Made by a program: the position numbers and the translations under genes. 64,000 nucleotides of DNA, taken from Methylomonas sp. AM2-LC. Lineage in GTDB: Bacteria > Pseudomonadota > Gammaproteobacteria > Methylococcales > Methylomonadaceae. Position 1 is the stretch's first letter; every line of letters starts with the position of its first letter. Where the stretch lies: positions 186,001 through 250,000 of the forward strand of contig NZ_CP157006.1 in the NCBI RefSeq assembly GCF_039904985.1, given 5' to 3'. Under the pieces are notes generated by a model. It made no database searches, was not told the DNA's origin, and saw only the letters and a list, made by a program, of their open reading frames with translations. Shown here in pieces: positions 7,218 through 16,551 of this stretch.

Positions 7218-9735
7218 CAGTGAGTAGCTTCATGGCGGCAATATAGAAAGGTTTTAGAGGGTAATATAGATAGGTTTCTGGCGATATAGATAAAACACAA
7301 TAGTTTTTACAGCTAATTAACAATAAAAATAGGTAGGTTTTTGGCGGCATCACCTGCTTTTAGTTTATTCCACAGGATAATATAGTTAGGTTTTTGGCGG
7401 CATCACAGAAATAATAGATAGGATAATGGCTGGATAAAATGTAAAAAATAGGTTACTGGCTGCAAAACATGGAGGATAATGGCTGTATTGGGATGGCAAG
7501 TTATTGTTTATAGTAATATTTAAAGCTCCTTTCTTCTTTAATCTTTCTTCTATAATCGTTTTAATTCTTTTTAATCTCTTATACTGATTATCAGATATCG
7601 AAATTAACTTTACCTCTACACCATATCAGGTTGAATCACAGCTTATTGTGATGACCGCCATATAATTCATCAAGTTAATAAGTGTTAGCGAAATTCAAAG
7701 GAATGAGCAAGCGCTGTTTGGCCAAAAAGCTACGCAGCAGCAAGTGTTGACCAAATAGTCACAGGAAACGCAAAGGTGCCGGGCAAGTTTAATAGGAAAC
7801 CTTCAGGCCTCTCTACAGCGCCTAGAGTCATATTAGAGCGAGAAGCCCACATTCAAGCCACGTGGACGGCCAAGGGTTCGAAAACATTATACTGCTCCGG
7901 TGAAGACCGATTTTCAGCCATGGACGGCTTAAAAAATATTTACGGTCAAAATCCGGCACTCGCTTTCCAAATAACCAATAATATGAGTAGGTTTCTGGCG
8001 GAATGATTAAGGTTTTATTTAAATACAATAGCTTAAGACAACTGCCTTATGTAGGTTTTTGGCGGCATCAAAGACAATAAATCCACCCATGGACCAATAA
8101 AATACATGTAGGTTTCTGGCTGAATGCTTAAATTATTACTATAAACAATGACTTAACATAACCACCTTAGTTAGGTTTTTGGCGGCATCATAGGCGGTGA
8201 GTCAGCCCGATGAGCAAGAATACGAGTAGGTTTCTGGCGGCATCCAAAGCCATAAGCCAGCCCGATGACCAAGAATATAAGTAGGTTTCTGGTGGAATAC
8301 TTAAGGTTTTTTATTTAAAAACAATGACTTAACATAACCACCTTAGTTAGGTTTTTGGCGGCATCATAGGCGGTGAGTCAGCCCGATGAGCAAGAATACG
8401 AGTAGGTTTCTGGCGGCATCCAAAGCCATAAGCCAGCCCGATGACCAAGAATATAAGTAGGTTTCTGGTGGAATACTTAAGGTTTTTATTTAAAAACAAT
8501 GACTTAACATAACCACCTTAGTTAGGTTTTTGGCGGCATCATAGGCGGTGAGTCAGCCCGATGAGCAAGAATACGAGTAGGTTTCTGGCGGAATACGTAA
8601 GTATTTTTTTAAAAACAATAGCTTAAGACGACTATCTTATGTAGGTTTTTGGCGGCATTCAAAGCCATAAGCCAGCCCGATGACCAAGAATATAAGTAGG
8701 TTTCTGGCGGAATACGTAAGTTTTTTAAAAACAATAGCTTAAGACGACTACCTTATGTAGGTTTTTGGCGGCATTCAAAGCCATGAGCCAGCCCGATGAC
8801 CAAGAATATAAGTAGGTTTCTGGTGGAATACTTAAGGTTTTATTTAAAAACAATGACTTAACATAACCACCTTAGTTAGGTTTTTGGCGGCATCAAAAGG
8901 CGGTGAGTCAGCCCGATGAGCAAGAATACGAGTAGGTTTCTGGCGGAATACGTAAGTTTTTTTAAAAACAATAGCTTAAGACGACTACCTTATGTAGGTT
9001 TTTGGCGGCATCCAAAGCCATGAGCCAGCCCGATGACCAAGAATATAAGTAGGTTTCTGGCGGAATGCTTAAGGTTTTATTTAAAAACAATAGCTTAAGA
9101 CGACTACCTTATGTAGGTTTTTGGCGGCATCAAAGACAATAAATCCACCCATGGACCAATAACATACATATAGGTTTCTGGCGGAATGCTTTAAGTATTA
9201 CTATAAACAATAACTTAACGTAACCACCTTAGTTAGGTTTTTGGCGGCATCAAAGGCAGTGAGTCAGCCCGATTAGTAAGAATATGAGTAGGTTTCTGGC
9301 GGAATGATTTAAGTATTATTATAAACAATAACTTAACTAAGCCACCTTAGTTAGGTTTTTGGCGGTATCAAAGGCAGTGAGTCAGCCCGATGAGTAAGAA
9401 TATAAGTAGGTTTCTGGCGGAATGATTTAAGTATTATTATAAACAATAACTTAACTAAGCCACCTTAGTTAGGTTTTTGGCGGCATCAAAGGCAGTGAGT
9501 CAGCCCGATTAGTAAGAATATGAGTAGGTTTTTGGCGACATCCAAAGCCGTGAGGCAAGCCGATGAGCAAGAATATGAGTAGGTTTCTGGCGATAACCAA
9601 GGTAGTGATCATACACATCAAACAATAACATGTGAAAAAAATAGATTGAAAAAGTAACAATAAGAAGATGAATACCAAAAAACATAAGTAGGATGCTGGC
9701 GGACTCAAAAAATATTTTTAGGTAGGATGTTGGCT
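7218..9735 (+). repeat. Large iteron array (origin 1) upstream of rep
   Basis: About 31 direct copies of (G/T)TAGGTTTYTGGCGG, all in one orientation, run from about 7270 to 9595, with decayed versions (gtaggatgctggcgg) near 9690 and 9725. From 7985 the copies alternate between a ...TTTCTGGCGGAAT form and a ...TTTTTGGCGGCATC form. Spacings alternate around 55 and 64 bp, about 5 and 6 helical turns, giving a unit near 119 bp. The first part (7218-7500) is irregular and is separated by an AT-rich tract (7500-7680) and a diverged 255-bp element. Position right before rep makes this the likely replication origin and incompatibility region. Confidence 0.8.
7712..7966 (+). mobile_element. Diverged full-length 255-bp element inside the iteron region
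   Basis: Same ends (cgctgtttgg... and ...ccggcactcgcttt) and exactly the same 255-bp length as the five identical copies, but with many substitutions. It therefore represents an older insertion. It lies between the irregular first iterons and the regular array. Confidence 0.75.
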
Positions 9736-9924
9736 GAGTCATTTTCGCAAGGTATTGAATCAATGTTTTTATTGAAAATAATCACCTTTTAAGCTACCAA
9801 AATTACAACAAAAATACTAACAGCCAACCATAAAAATTAATGGATTTTTCCTGCAAAGTTGGTATTGTTTAGGTTAAAGTCAATCTAATTTCATCAATAA
9901 ATTAATCCTGTAGGAAAAGATATT

Positions 9925-10998
9925 ATGAAGAAAATTAAAAACCATCTAAGGCTGATCGGGGAGAATACTCCCACAGAGCAACCAAACCAGATGGATTTAT
10001 TTTGCAATCTTCTATGCAACAATGAAGATGAGCGCGAAAAGCTATCTAATACGATTGACGTATGGGATTCCATCTCACAATACAGTATTCCAGTATCAGA
10101 GATGAACAGACTTCGTACAAATAATTTCTTACCTAGCATTGAGTTTGATCATATTCACAAAAACCAAAATTACGTAATCAAAATCTCACCAGCACTCGTT
10201 GAAGATGATGATGGGATTGAGAGAGCCTATTATCCCTCCAGCAATGAACAGTTGGTAGAAATGGTTCTCAGAAAGATAGCATCAGAAAACAATGGATCAG
10301 GATTTATCGACACTAAAAATCAATTACTTGGTGTCTATTTTACAATTTATCAAATAAAGCAAGAGCTTAAATTAAGGAAAAAAACAAGATCACATTCAGA
10401 AATCATAAAATCTCTGAAAATTTTGTCTAAATCTAATATTGAAATTTCAATGGCCAACGGGAATGCTCTTACAAGCTCTACCTATCTACCAAGCCTATCT
10501 GCAATATCAAAAGAATCGTATCGAACAGACATTAAAGCACGATGGGTAGCTACATTTCACCCATTGGTCATGCAAAGCATTAATCTCTTAACTTACCGTC
10601 AACATGATTACGATAAGTTTATGAGGCTAAAAACCGATTTATCCAGATGGCTACAATTACGCTTATCTCAAAATTACACACAAGCATCAATTGGAAATCC
10701 TTATAAGATAAAACTATCCACTATTGAAAGGGATTCAAAGATGATTTACGTCGGAGGTAATTATGAAAAAATTCGTAAGGTAGTAAGATGCCTTGAAGAA
10801 CTTAAAACAATGAACGTAATCATGGGTTACACACGAGAAGATACTGTTAATTCGAGTAGACTTATTACAGATATTTTATTTACATTAGAACCTCACATCG
10901 ATTTTATAAAAGTTCAAAAAGCTGCAAATAAAAGAAATATAATAAATCTTGAGATAGTAAATAAAACAAAACACGTTATGAATTTAAAATCTATGTGA
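9925..10998 (+). CDS. Plasmid replication initiation protein
   Basis: Binds the upstream iterons and opens the origin. The 357-residue product has a conserved core of a plasmid replication protein family: VEMVLRKIASENNGSGF near 110, then LGVYFTIYQIKQELKLRKKTRSHSEI near 130-155 (a winged-helix style region), FHPLVMQSINLLTYRQ near 215, and LSRWLQLRLSQNYTQAS with STIERDSK near 240-275. The length and motifs fit an intact protein. It starts with ATG at 9925 preceded by taggaaaaga. The gene reads away from the array, the usual arrangement for iteron plasmids, and probably autoregulates through the nearest repeats. It is not an obvious Rep_3/RepB or TrfA member by eye. Confidence 0.8.
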   Translation: MKKIKNHLRLIGENTPTEQPNQMDLFCNLLCNNEDEREKLSNTIDVWDSISQYSIPVSEMNRLRTNNFLPSIEFDHIHKNQNYVIKISPALVEDDDGIERAYYPSSNEQLVEMVLRKIASENNGSGFIDTKNQLLGVYFTIYQIKQELKLRKKTRSHSEIIKSLKILSKSNIEISMANGNALTSSTYLPSLSAISKESYRTDIKARWVATFHPLVMQSINLLTYRQHDYDKFMRLKTDLSRWLQLRLSQNYTQASIGNPYKIKLSTIERDSKMIYVGGNYEKIRKVVRCLEELKTMNVIMGYTREDTVNSSRLITDILFTLEPHIDFIKVQKAANKRNIINLEIVNKTKHVMNLKSM

Positions 10999-11122
10999 TA
11001 TTTTAACTCACTATATATTAATTGTATTAATCCATAATGGAATTTATAATAATATTATATAATTAGTTTATTTGTAACAATATTATGATATAATAATCAT
11101 TATATTATAAATAGGTTATATT

Positions 11123-11452
11123 ATGAGTATTCCAAAACTTGAAAAAGTAGAATCGTCAAATATTGAAGCAGTCGGTCACGATAGCAATTCAAACTCTCTC
11201 TACGTGCTTTTTAAATCAAAAAAACTTTATAGTTATTATGACGTAAATCAATTAACTTACAACAATCTTCTAAATGCAACTTCAATTGGAAAATTCATAA
11301 ACAGGGTTATCAAGAAAAATCATAGCAGCACTCTTATTGATGACTGTTTTGAAATAAACGTAGCCCAAGTAAACACAAAAGATAAAATACGATTTATAGA
11401 CTTAATAAGTCTGTCTCAAATTGAGTCGTTAATACCTGACTGTTGGTTTTAA
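11123..11452 (+). CDS. KTSC domain protein (109 aa)
   Basis: The pattern VESSNIEAVGHDSNSNSLYV, then FKSKKLYSYYDV and ATSIGKFINRVIKKNH, is the KTSC domain fold (named for the conserved KTSC at the end of related lysyl-tRNA-synthetase-associated proteins). Function is unknown; such proteins often sit on plasmids and phages. The 40 C-terminal residues are an extra tail. The upstream 120 bp are extremely AT-rich with overlapping palindromic TATAATNATTATA-like stretches that probably include the promoter. Confidence 0.7.
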   Translation: MSIPKLEKVESSNIEAVGHDSNSNSLYVLFKSKKLYSYYDVNQLTYNNLLNATSIGKFINRVIKKNHSSTLIDDCFEINVAQVNTKDKIRFIDLISLSQIESLIPDCWF

Positions 11453-11456
11453 GGAT

Positions 11457-11577
11457 GTAGGTGAATAATAAAGTCCTATACAGGGTTCGTCTTAATGTCT
11501 ATAGAATAAGGCTTTTAGCCTATTTTCGCTTTATAAATTAGATTTCCACTATAGGAATTTATTATTCTCCTACAGTC
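11457..11577. mobile_element. 121-bp inverted-repeat element (MITE-like)
   Basis: The ends form an almost perfect 24-bp inverted repeat (left end gtaggtgaataataaagtcc, right end its complement with two changes). There is no coding capacity. It starts 4 bp after the KTSC gene. The same end sequence recurs near 47738-47832, where it cuts the ihfB remnant, so this is a mobile family rather than only a terminator hairpin. Confidence 0.6.
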
Positions 11578-11721
11578 ATCGTGATGGTTAGTAAACACCA
11601 ATACAGGCACCATATCAACTTCCGCAGAGTTTTACATTCGCCATAAGGTTGATTTCGCCAGTTACTTGCTGGGTGATTACCTGTAGATGTGCCTAGTTGT
11701 CTGCAAGGTGCTTTAATGTTG

Positions 11722-11958
11722 TCATACTAAATTATCATTGGCAGTTACAAGCTTAAGTCCAACTGGATTACCGCCATCATCAAAATTAAAGAGCGATTCT
11801 GCTTCTGTCATCGCATTTTCGCACTCGATAATGCGATTATTTGCCAGATCAAGGTCGTGTTGATTGTCGGCCTGTGAAGAGAAAAATTGAGCAGCTTGCC
11901 ACTCTATGATTAAAGCTTGGTATTTTTCGATTGTATCGGGTACTTGAATTGGTTGCAT
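11722..11958 (-). CDS. Small hypothetical protein (78 aa)
   Basis: Starts MQPIQVPDTIEKYQALI at 11958, preferred over an upstream start. The product is a soluble, helical protein (EWQAAQFFSSQADNQHDLDLANN). Not recognised. It lies downstream of the DndC-like gene on the same strand but 240 bp away, so cotranscription is uncertain. The 240 bp between hold nothing I can name. Confidence 0.4.
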   Translation of the reverse strand: MQPIQVPDTIEKYQALIIEWQAAQFFSSQADNQHDLDLANNRIIECENAMTEAESLFNFDDGGNPVGLKLVTANDNLV

Positions 11959-12198
11959 ACATAATCTCAAGTTATTTATTTAAAAACAAATCTGCATCGA
12001 AGCTGACGTTCGGTTAGCATAAGACAAATAGCCAGCATCGTTAATCAGAAGATATGTTAATGGTAAGCATTCCACTACTAATGGCTTCGGCTAGGGGTTG
12101 GATGATCATAGAACGTGGCGCCATAGAACAAAAAGTGTCTAAATTCTGAATGATGGTCAAATATGAGTCGTTATCGGGCACTATTCTTTCCTTAATGG

Positions 12199-13974
12199 TT
12201 AGGCTGCTGATTCTAAAAACGAAAAAAGGTCAATTTGATTTTCTCTTGAAAATTGGACCTTAATTTTAATAATGATTGACTTTTCTTGTGGCTGCACAAC
12301 TACTGGAGCCTCTTCTTGTTCTGTTAAGGAAAACAGAAAATTCATATCAACATCTGGCCCGGAAATTCCCAGTGTTTCTTTCATCGAAGATCGTTTCAAA
12401 ATCTCATCATGAATACTAACTTGTTGCGGAGATAGTGAGATAACACCCAATCTAGCCCACCAGCGATATCCAGCAGTTAAAGCTCGCTTACCATTAGATG
12501 AGAGATGCATTTGCATCATCGTATCAAGCTCGTAGTCGATGGCCATTAAAACACTTTCTGTATTTACAGTAAAAGTTGGCTCAGTCTCAACATCAAACAC
12601 CGTTTTACCGTTCTTTAATTGCCTGGTTGTTCTGCAACCCAGCTCACCAACGGCCTCAAGTAACGGATCGCGCAAACCTAAGAATGTATAGTACGAATCT
12701 TTAGCATAATCGCCCGTTTTTATGTATCGTGTTTTTGGGATAGGTTGACGAGGAAACTCTGGGATGTCTGGCACCTTGTACCTTTTTCCCTTGTCTACGA
12801 TTTCGATATACTCCATTATGGCCTGAAATGGCTTATGCATTGATTGTAGCGACCATATGGCATCAATGGCAACAACTGCTTCAAGTGGCACCAATTCGAA
12901 GCGTGGGGGCTTTCCATGGCGATATGCGTACTCTTGCTCAGTTGCGTCAATTGATAACGCGTATCGCAATAATTCAAGGCACATTTTTGGAGAATACACA
13001 TCAGGTTGAATGGCTATTCGACCTTGATCATCAACAGTTCTGCCTACCCATTGACGACGAGAAAAATCCCATTGGGTATTCAGTAAAAAAGTACGCAATT
13101 TGTTAAGTGGCTCAAGATATCCATAGCGCTCTTGATCCATAATAATCATATTGGTTAATGACTTATCATTTCTAACGGCCAAACATGTGTGGCAACCGGT
13201 TCTTGCTCCACAAGAACTCCTTGCAGCTTTCATTCCTTCTGTAATCGAATCGGAAATGACTGCACATGACGTACCGCCCGAGTCAGCGTAAATTCGGCAT
13301 AGTTCGTCAAAATCAGAGTAAGATTTAATTAATTTAGACCGTGTTAACCCAATATACTCCCAAACATCATCTGCATCGAAATTGGCAATTACAGGCCAAA
13401 CCAAGTCACCTTGCTGATTACGTGTTGGGTGATCTTGAGTTTCGTTTCTCTCAAGCATATTTTTGTTTCGAGCGGCAGATTCACTGAATCGTGTGCCTAC
13501 AAGGGTTACAACTTCTTTTCCAGAGGAAACTTTGGATTTCTTTAGTAAGGTCTTGCGTAAACGCCTCATGGGATTAATCTTCCAATCCACGGCGCAATCA
13601 TGATTAGTTTGTGGAAATGAAGGGAGGGCACGTCCACCGATAATTCTTACGGCCCACGTATCATTTAGATGGGGCTTGGCAATATGAAACTGCAAATCTA
13701 TATCGTTTTCCTTGGCATATTCAACTACTTTTTTTGATTCTGTCTTAACATATTCGGCTATTTCAGGATTTTCAACACCGGTATCACCGTTGGTTACAAG
13801 TATAAAAGGGGTGTGACCTTTTTCTTTTGCGGCAATGGCTGCGGATAAAGTAAGATCAAGCAAAACACTTGAATCTTTGCCGAACGAAGTTGCTACTGAG
13901 ACAGGGATGTCATCAAGAAATAAAGTCTCAATTCTTGCTTTGGCTGCCAAATGCTTTGTGTTTAAGACTTCCAT
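12199..13974 (-). CDS. DndC-like PAPS-reductase-family protein
   Basis: This 591-residue protein belongs to the PP-loop ATP pyrophosphatase superfamily used by PAPS reductases and by DndC of DNA phosphorothioation. The PP-loop is SFGKDSSVLLDL near residue 30. Next come ILVTNGDTGVENPE, then CAVDWKINPMRRLRK near 125, and a cysteine cluster (GGTSCAVI, SSCGARTGCHTCL near 235-265) suited to an iron-sulfur centre as in DndC. A long C-terminal region follows. ATG at 13974 is chosen because gtggag lies 7 nt upstream; a GTG at 13986 would extend it by four residues. No dndB, dndD, dndE or ssp genes are visible nearby, so this is an orphan whose role may differ from phosphorothioation. The two small genes upstream overlap or abut it and probably share its operon. 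Confidence 0.75.
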   Translation of the reverse strand: MEVLNTKHLAAKARIETLFLDDIPVSVATSFGKDSSVLLDLTLSAAIAAKEKGHTPFILVTNGDTGVENPEIAEYVKTESKKVVEYAKENDIDLQFHIAKPHLNDTWAVRIIGGRALPSFPQTNHDCAVDWKINPMRRLRKTLLKKSKVSSGKEVVTLVGTRFSESAARNKNMLERNETQDHPTRNQQGDLVWPVIANFDADDVWEYIGLTRSKLIKSYSDFDELCRIYADSGGTSCAVISDSITEGMKAARSSCGARTGCHTCLAVRNDKSLTNMIIMDQERYGYLEPLNKLRTFLLNTQWDFSRRQWVGRTVDDQGRIAIQPDVYSPKMCLELLRYALSIDATEQEYAYRHGKPPRFELVPLEAVVAIDAIWSLQSMHKPFQAIMEYIEIVDKGKRYKVPDIPEFPRQPIPKTRYIKTGDYAKDSYYTFLGLRDPLLEAVGELGCRTTRQLKNGKTVFDVETEPTFTVNTESVLMAIDYELDTMMQMHLSSNGKRALTAGYRWWARLGVISLSPQQVSIHDEILKRSSMKETLGISGPDVDMNFLFSLTEQEEAPVVVQPQEKSIIIKIKVQFSRENQIDLFSFLESAA

Positions 13975-14180
13975 GACAAACTCCACTTAATGCAGTTTAA
14001 GGTAACTAGTTTTTGTCCACGGCGAGGGCAGCCCGATACATCCCAAGACCATCTGGCAACAACATTGGTACAAGCTGCATTACGATAAAACACTGTGTCC
14101 ATTTTGTGTTTAAGACCGTGTTTAATAGATACTGAATCAGTGGTTGGCTCTTTTTTGGCAAACAATGTAATTAGTGTCAT
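13962..14180 (-). CDS. Small protein upstream of the DndC-like gene (72 aa)
   Basis: The ATG at 14180 has aaagagg upstream. The product has AACTNVVARWSWDVSGCPRRGQ and is basic with three cysteines. Its 3' end overlaps the start of the DndC-like gene by 13 bp, which indicates translational coupling and probably a shared function. Family not recognised. Confidence 0.55.
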   Translation of the reverse strand: MTLITLFAKKEPTTDSVSIKHGLKHKMDTVFYRNAACTNVVARWSWDVSGCPRRGQKLVTLNCIKWSLSWKS

Positions 14181-14198
14181 ATCAACCTCTTTACCTGG

Positions 14199-14396
14199 TT
14201 AATTGGCTTGAGTATTAAGATGTTTTGCTCTGCTTTTCTCATGATTAACATTGACAATCTTTTGCGCAGTAGTGCTTGAAATAGCGCACATGGCGGCAAT
14301 GCTTTTAATCTTGTAATGAGTGTTTTTGCTAAGACTAATAATCTTTGCTTCTAACTTTTCCCTAGTATCAAATATACCTGTTGTTTTCTTAGCCAT
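14199..14396 (-). CDS. Small HTH-like protein (65 aa)
   Basis: The start is placed at ATG 14396 (MAKKTTGIFDTREKLEAKI), because a promoter (-35 at 14456-14451, -10 at 14433-14428) lies inside the longer frame. The segment HYKIKSIAAMCAISSTTAQKIVN looks like a helix-turn-helix, so it may regulate the operon that continues into the 72-aa gene and the DndC-like gene. This is inferred from local pattern only. Confidence 0.5.
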   Translation of the reverse strand: MAKKTTGIFDTREKLEAKIISLSKNTHYKIKSIAAMCAISSTTAQKIVNVNHEKSRAKHLNTQAN

Positions 14397-14427
14397 TTTA
14401 AGTCCGCTATCTGTTGCAGTTGGATAT

Positions 14428-14456
14428 ATTAAAACATAATAACTTGAAAACGTCAA
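14428..14456 (-). promoter_or_regulatory. Promoter of the DndC-like operon, recurring type (P5)
   Basis: Read leftward: TTGACG, a 17-bp spacer beginning TTTTCAAG, TTTAAT. Same spacer motif as P1-P4. It drives 14396, 14180 and 13974. Confidence 0.55.
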
Positions 14457-14585
14457 ACCAGTAATGTATTACTTTTTTCCAAATCCTTAAAACAAAAGGC
14501 TATGCTAAAACTGATGCTTTTAACGTAGACGCACAAAACCCTGCGAGATATATTTAACCAACACCAATCGAATAAATAATTATCA

Positions 14586-15200
14586 ATGGCAAAGCGTGCA
14601 ATTAGAAAAATTATACCGAATCAAGAGTACATAAAATCGCATAAAATTCTTAGGATTTTGGGACCAAAACTTAATCAGCCCAATCTTTGGTTTCTCAATA
14701 GGAAGTCAGTATCTTTGGCAATTGCAATTGGCGTTTTTTGCGCGTGGATACCTACACCGGCACAAATGCTAATCTCAGCCGGAATTGCTATGTGGTTAGG
14801 ATCAAACCTGCCAATTTCCATTTTGGCCGTTTGGGTTGCCAACCCAGTTACGATTGCTCCTATGTGCTATTCGGCTTACATGATAGGAGCTCTGTTTCTA
14901 AATCTAGATAACTCGGTAAGCAATATTGATTTTACGCTAACCTGGCTAATCTCAGAAATTGAATCGATATGGCAGCCGTTTGTATTGGGCAGTCTAATTA
15001 TGGGCATAACTTCAGCATTTATTAGTTATTTTCTTACAATGACGCTATGGAGATTTTATGTTATAAAAAAATGGAGGTTAAAAAAGAGTGAACGTTGGCT
15101 TAATACTCCATGGAAAATACCAGGCACAAATCAAACGGGGCCACAAGCGGATTTTGCAAAAGCACCTGGCGGCATTTCCAAATTCCATCTAATTGAATGA
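14586..15200 (+). CDS. DUF2062 family membrane protein
   Basis: This 204-residue protein fits DUF2062. A short basic N-terminal part is followed by membrane segments around 45-65 (SLAIAIGVFCAWIPTPAQML), 70-95 (with WVANPVTIAPMCYSAY, the conserved N-P-x-T of the family) and 135-155 (FVLGSLIMGITSAFISYFL). Function is not established; members are usually chromosomal in gammaproteobacteria. The ATG is at 14586. It diverges from the DndC-like operon with about 130 bp between promoters. Confidence 0.75.
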   Translation: MAKRAIRKIIPNQEYIKSHKILRILGPKLNQPNLWFLNRKSVSLAIAIGVFCAWIPTPAQMLISAGIAMWLGSNLPISILAVWVANPVTIAPMCYSAYMIGALFLNLDNSVSNIDFTLTWLISEIESIWQPFVLGSLIMGITSAFISYFLTMTLWRFYVIKKWRLKKSERWLNTPWKIPGTNQTGPQADFAKAPGGISKFHLIE

Positions 15201-16087
15201 CGGGTAATGTATACTCACGACTCATTGACTGCTTGTTGAAAAATGAGGTTGGAATCATGAATGATAGGCTTTATTATTGAACTTGATCAAATGGTTTGAA
15301 TTTGACTTTCGGATATTTATAGCTTGGTTGGATGGGGGCTTGATCGTCTTGTTACGACCCAAAGTTAGCATTGGGTTATAAATTCTAATGTCAGCTATTA
15401 GTTCATTACTGTACATAGCTGGCTCACAAAGTCATCTTTCGCTTTCCAAGTGATTCGGATAAATTTGTGGGTTATGCACGGATCGATATTTCAGAGTGTG
15501 AAAATTAAACGGCAAGTCAATTAGAGGGAATATGATAGTAATAAAACAAATTGGAAGAGGTGGTTTTGGGAACGTTGATCTAGTTCAGGACCAAAGTTGG
15601 ATATTTTTATAAAAAACGCTATGGAGGTATTTTTTATGCTTTTTCTTCAGGCAATACCGAATACCATAAGAGACTATTTCAATTCACAATGGGCGCTGGT
15701 CTGATCTGGGCACCAGTTAAGCTATACCTATCAGGCTTTCCCGTTCCTGATGTTCTTCCTATATATAATGCTGGAATTTTGCTGTTATCCGTTCCAGTGG
15801 CAGGCATGAATGTTTTCGGAGGAATGATAATTGGCGGTTTTCTTTGCAAGGATAGCGCCCTCGCCCAATAGCTTTATGTTGAACAACTTCTCCAGGGCTT
15901 TCACTTACCATTAGCTCGATGTCAGGGTTTGGCCGTGCTGCCGATGGATAATGACATCATTTCAGTTGCAAATAATGTCGGTTTGAGCGCCGACAGTTGC
16001 ATTTAATTCCGGTCGAAAATTGCGCTGATTGCAGGTTTGTGGGTTTTTGATTGCAAGCTGCAACAGCTAGGTATGTGGCATGTGCCA
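15201..16087. other. Decayed region with gene remnants
   Basis: No intact gene is supported across about 890 bp. It holds the kinase head at 15532 and an open frame at 15689-15871 with hydrophobic stretches (GILLLSVPVAGMNVFGGMII) that I cannot assign and consider a probable remnant. Confidence 0.4.
15532..15612 (+). pseudogene. Remnant of a Ser/Thr protein kinase N-terminus
   Basis: The ATG at 15532 with tagagggaa upstream opens MIVIKQIGRGGFGNVDLVQD and stops after 26 codons. The GxGxFGxV glycine-rich loop is the ATP-binding signature at the start of protein kinases; nothing kinase-like follows. It is a truncated gene start. Confidence 0.5.
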
Positions 16088-16531
16088 TCAATGCAAAGTT
16101 TTAGCGCCGGTCGCCTTGATCTCCTCCAGTGTCATTGGTTTATCACCACGAAAACCGCGCCATTTATCAGCATCCGGGTCACGAAGTACGACAAAACAGT
16201 AATTTTCCTGTTTAAGATCGTCAACAGCGTTGTCAATCAACCAATTGATACAATGGGACGTGTGTTCTTCGACACCATCATGGTAATCGGATAGATATTC
16301 TCTAATTCCCTCGCCAAACAAAACGCTACGTCCTGCCACTAACGCTATAAGCACCGAATTCTCATCAGTAACACAAATCAATATTGCATCAGCATCTGTT
16401 TGCCGACCGGCGATTATGGCCTCTTCGGTGAATTCTTGGAGCGACGAAAGATTATCTGTAATACTCGAAAAATTACTGCCAGAGCCGATCAGTTGCTGTC
16501 TGATTATACGGCGAACTTTTTTTACTTTCAT
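16088..16531 (-). CDS. Hypothetical protein (147 aa)
   Basis: ATG at 16531 (MKVKKVRRIIRQ) is preferred over a TTG six bases upstream. It is a soluble alpha/beta protein with a basic N-terminus; the middle (DADAILICVTDENSVLIALVAG) reads like a core beta-helix-beta element. Its C-terminus ends GDKPMTLEEIKATGAKTLH. Not recognised. It is transcribed just after HU on the same strand with a 20-bp gap, so they may be an operon. Confidence 0.5.
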   Translation of the reverse strand: MKVKKVRRIIRQQLIGSGSNFSSITDNLSSLQEFTEEAIIAGRQTDADAILICVTDENSVLIALVAGRSVLFGEGIREYLSDYHDGVEEHTSHCINWLIDNAVDDLKQENYCFVVLRDPDADKWRGFRGDKPMTLEEIKATGAKTLH

Positions 16532-16551
16532 AAGCAAAATTAAATGTGTTT

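Noticed and set aside
7218..9735. CRISPR-like array
   Set aside because: Repeats are about 14-18 bp, direct, with conserved spacers that themselves repeat in two forms, no cas genes, and adjacent to rep: iterons fit, CRISPR does not.
12816..13106. Overlapping frames inside the DndC-like gene
   Set aside because: Shadows of the real gene on the other strand or in another frame.
14397..14456. Upstream start (MTFSSYY) of the HTH-like gene
   Set aside because: It lies on top of the promoter -35 and -10, so it cannot be in the transcript.
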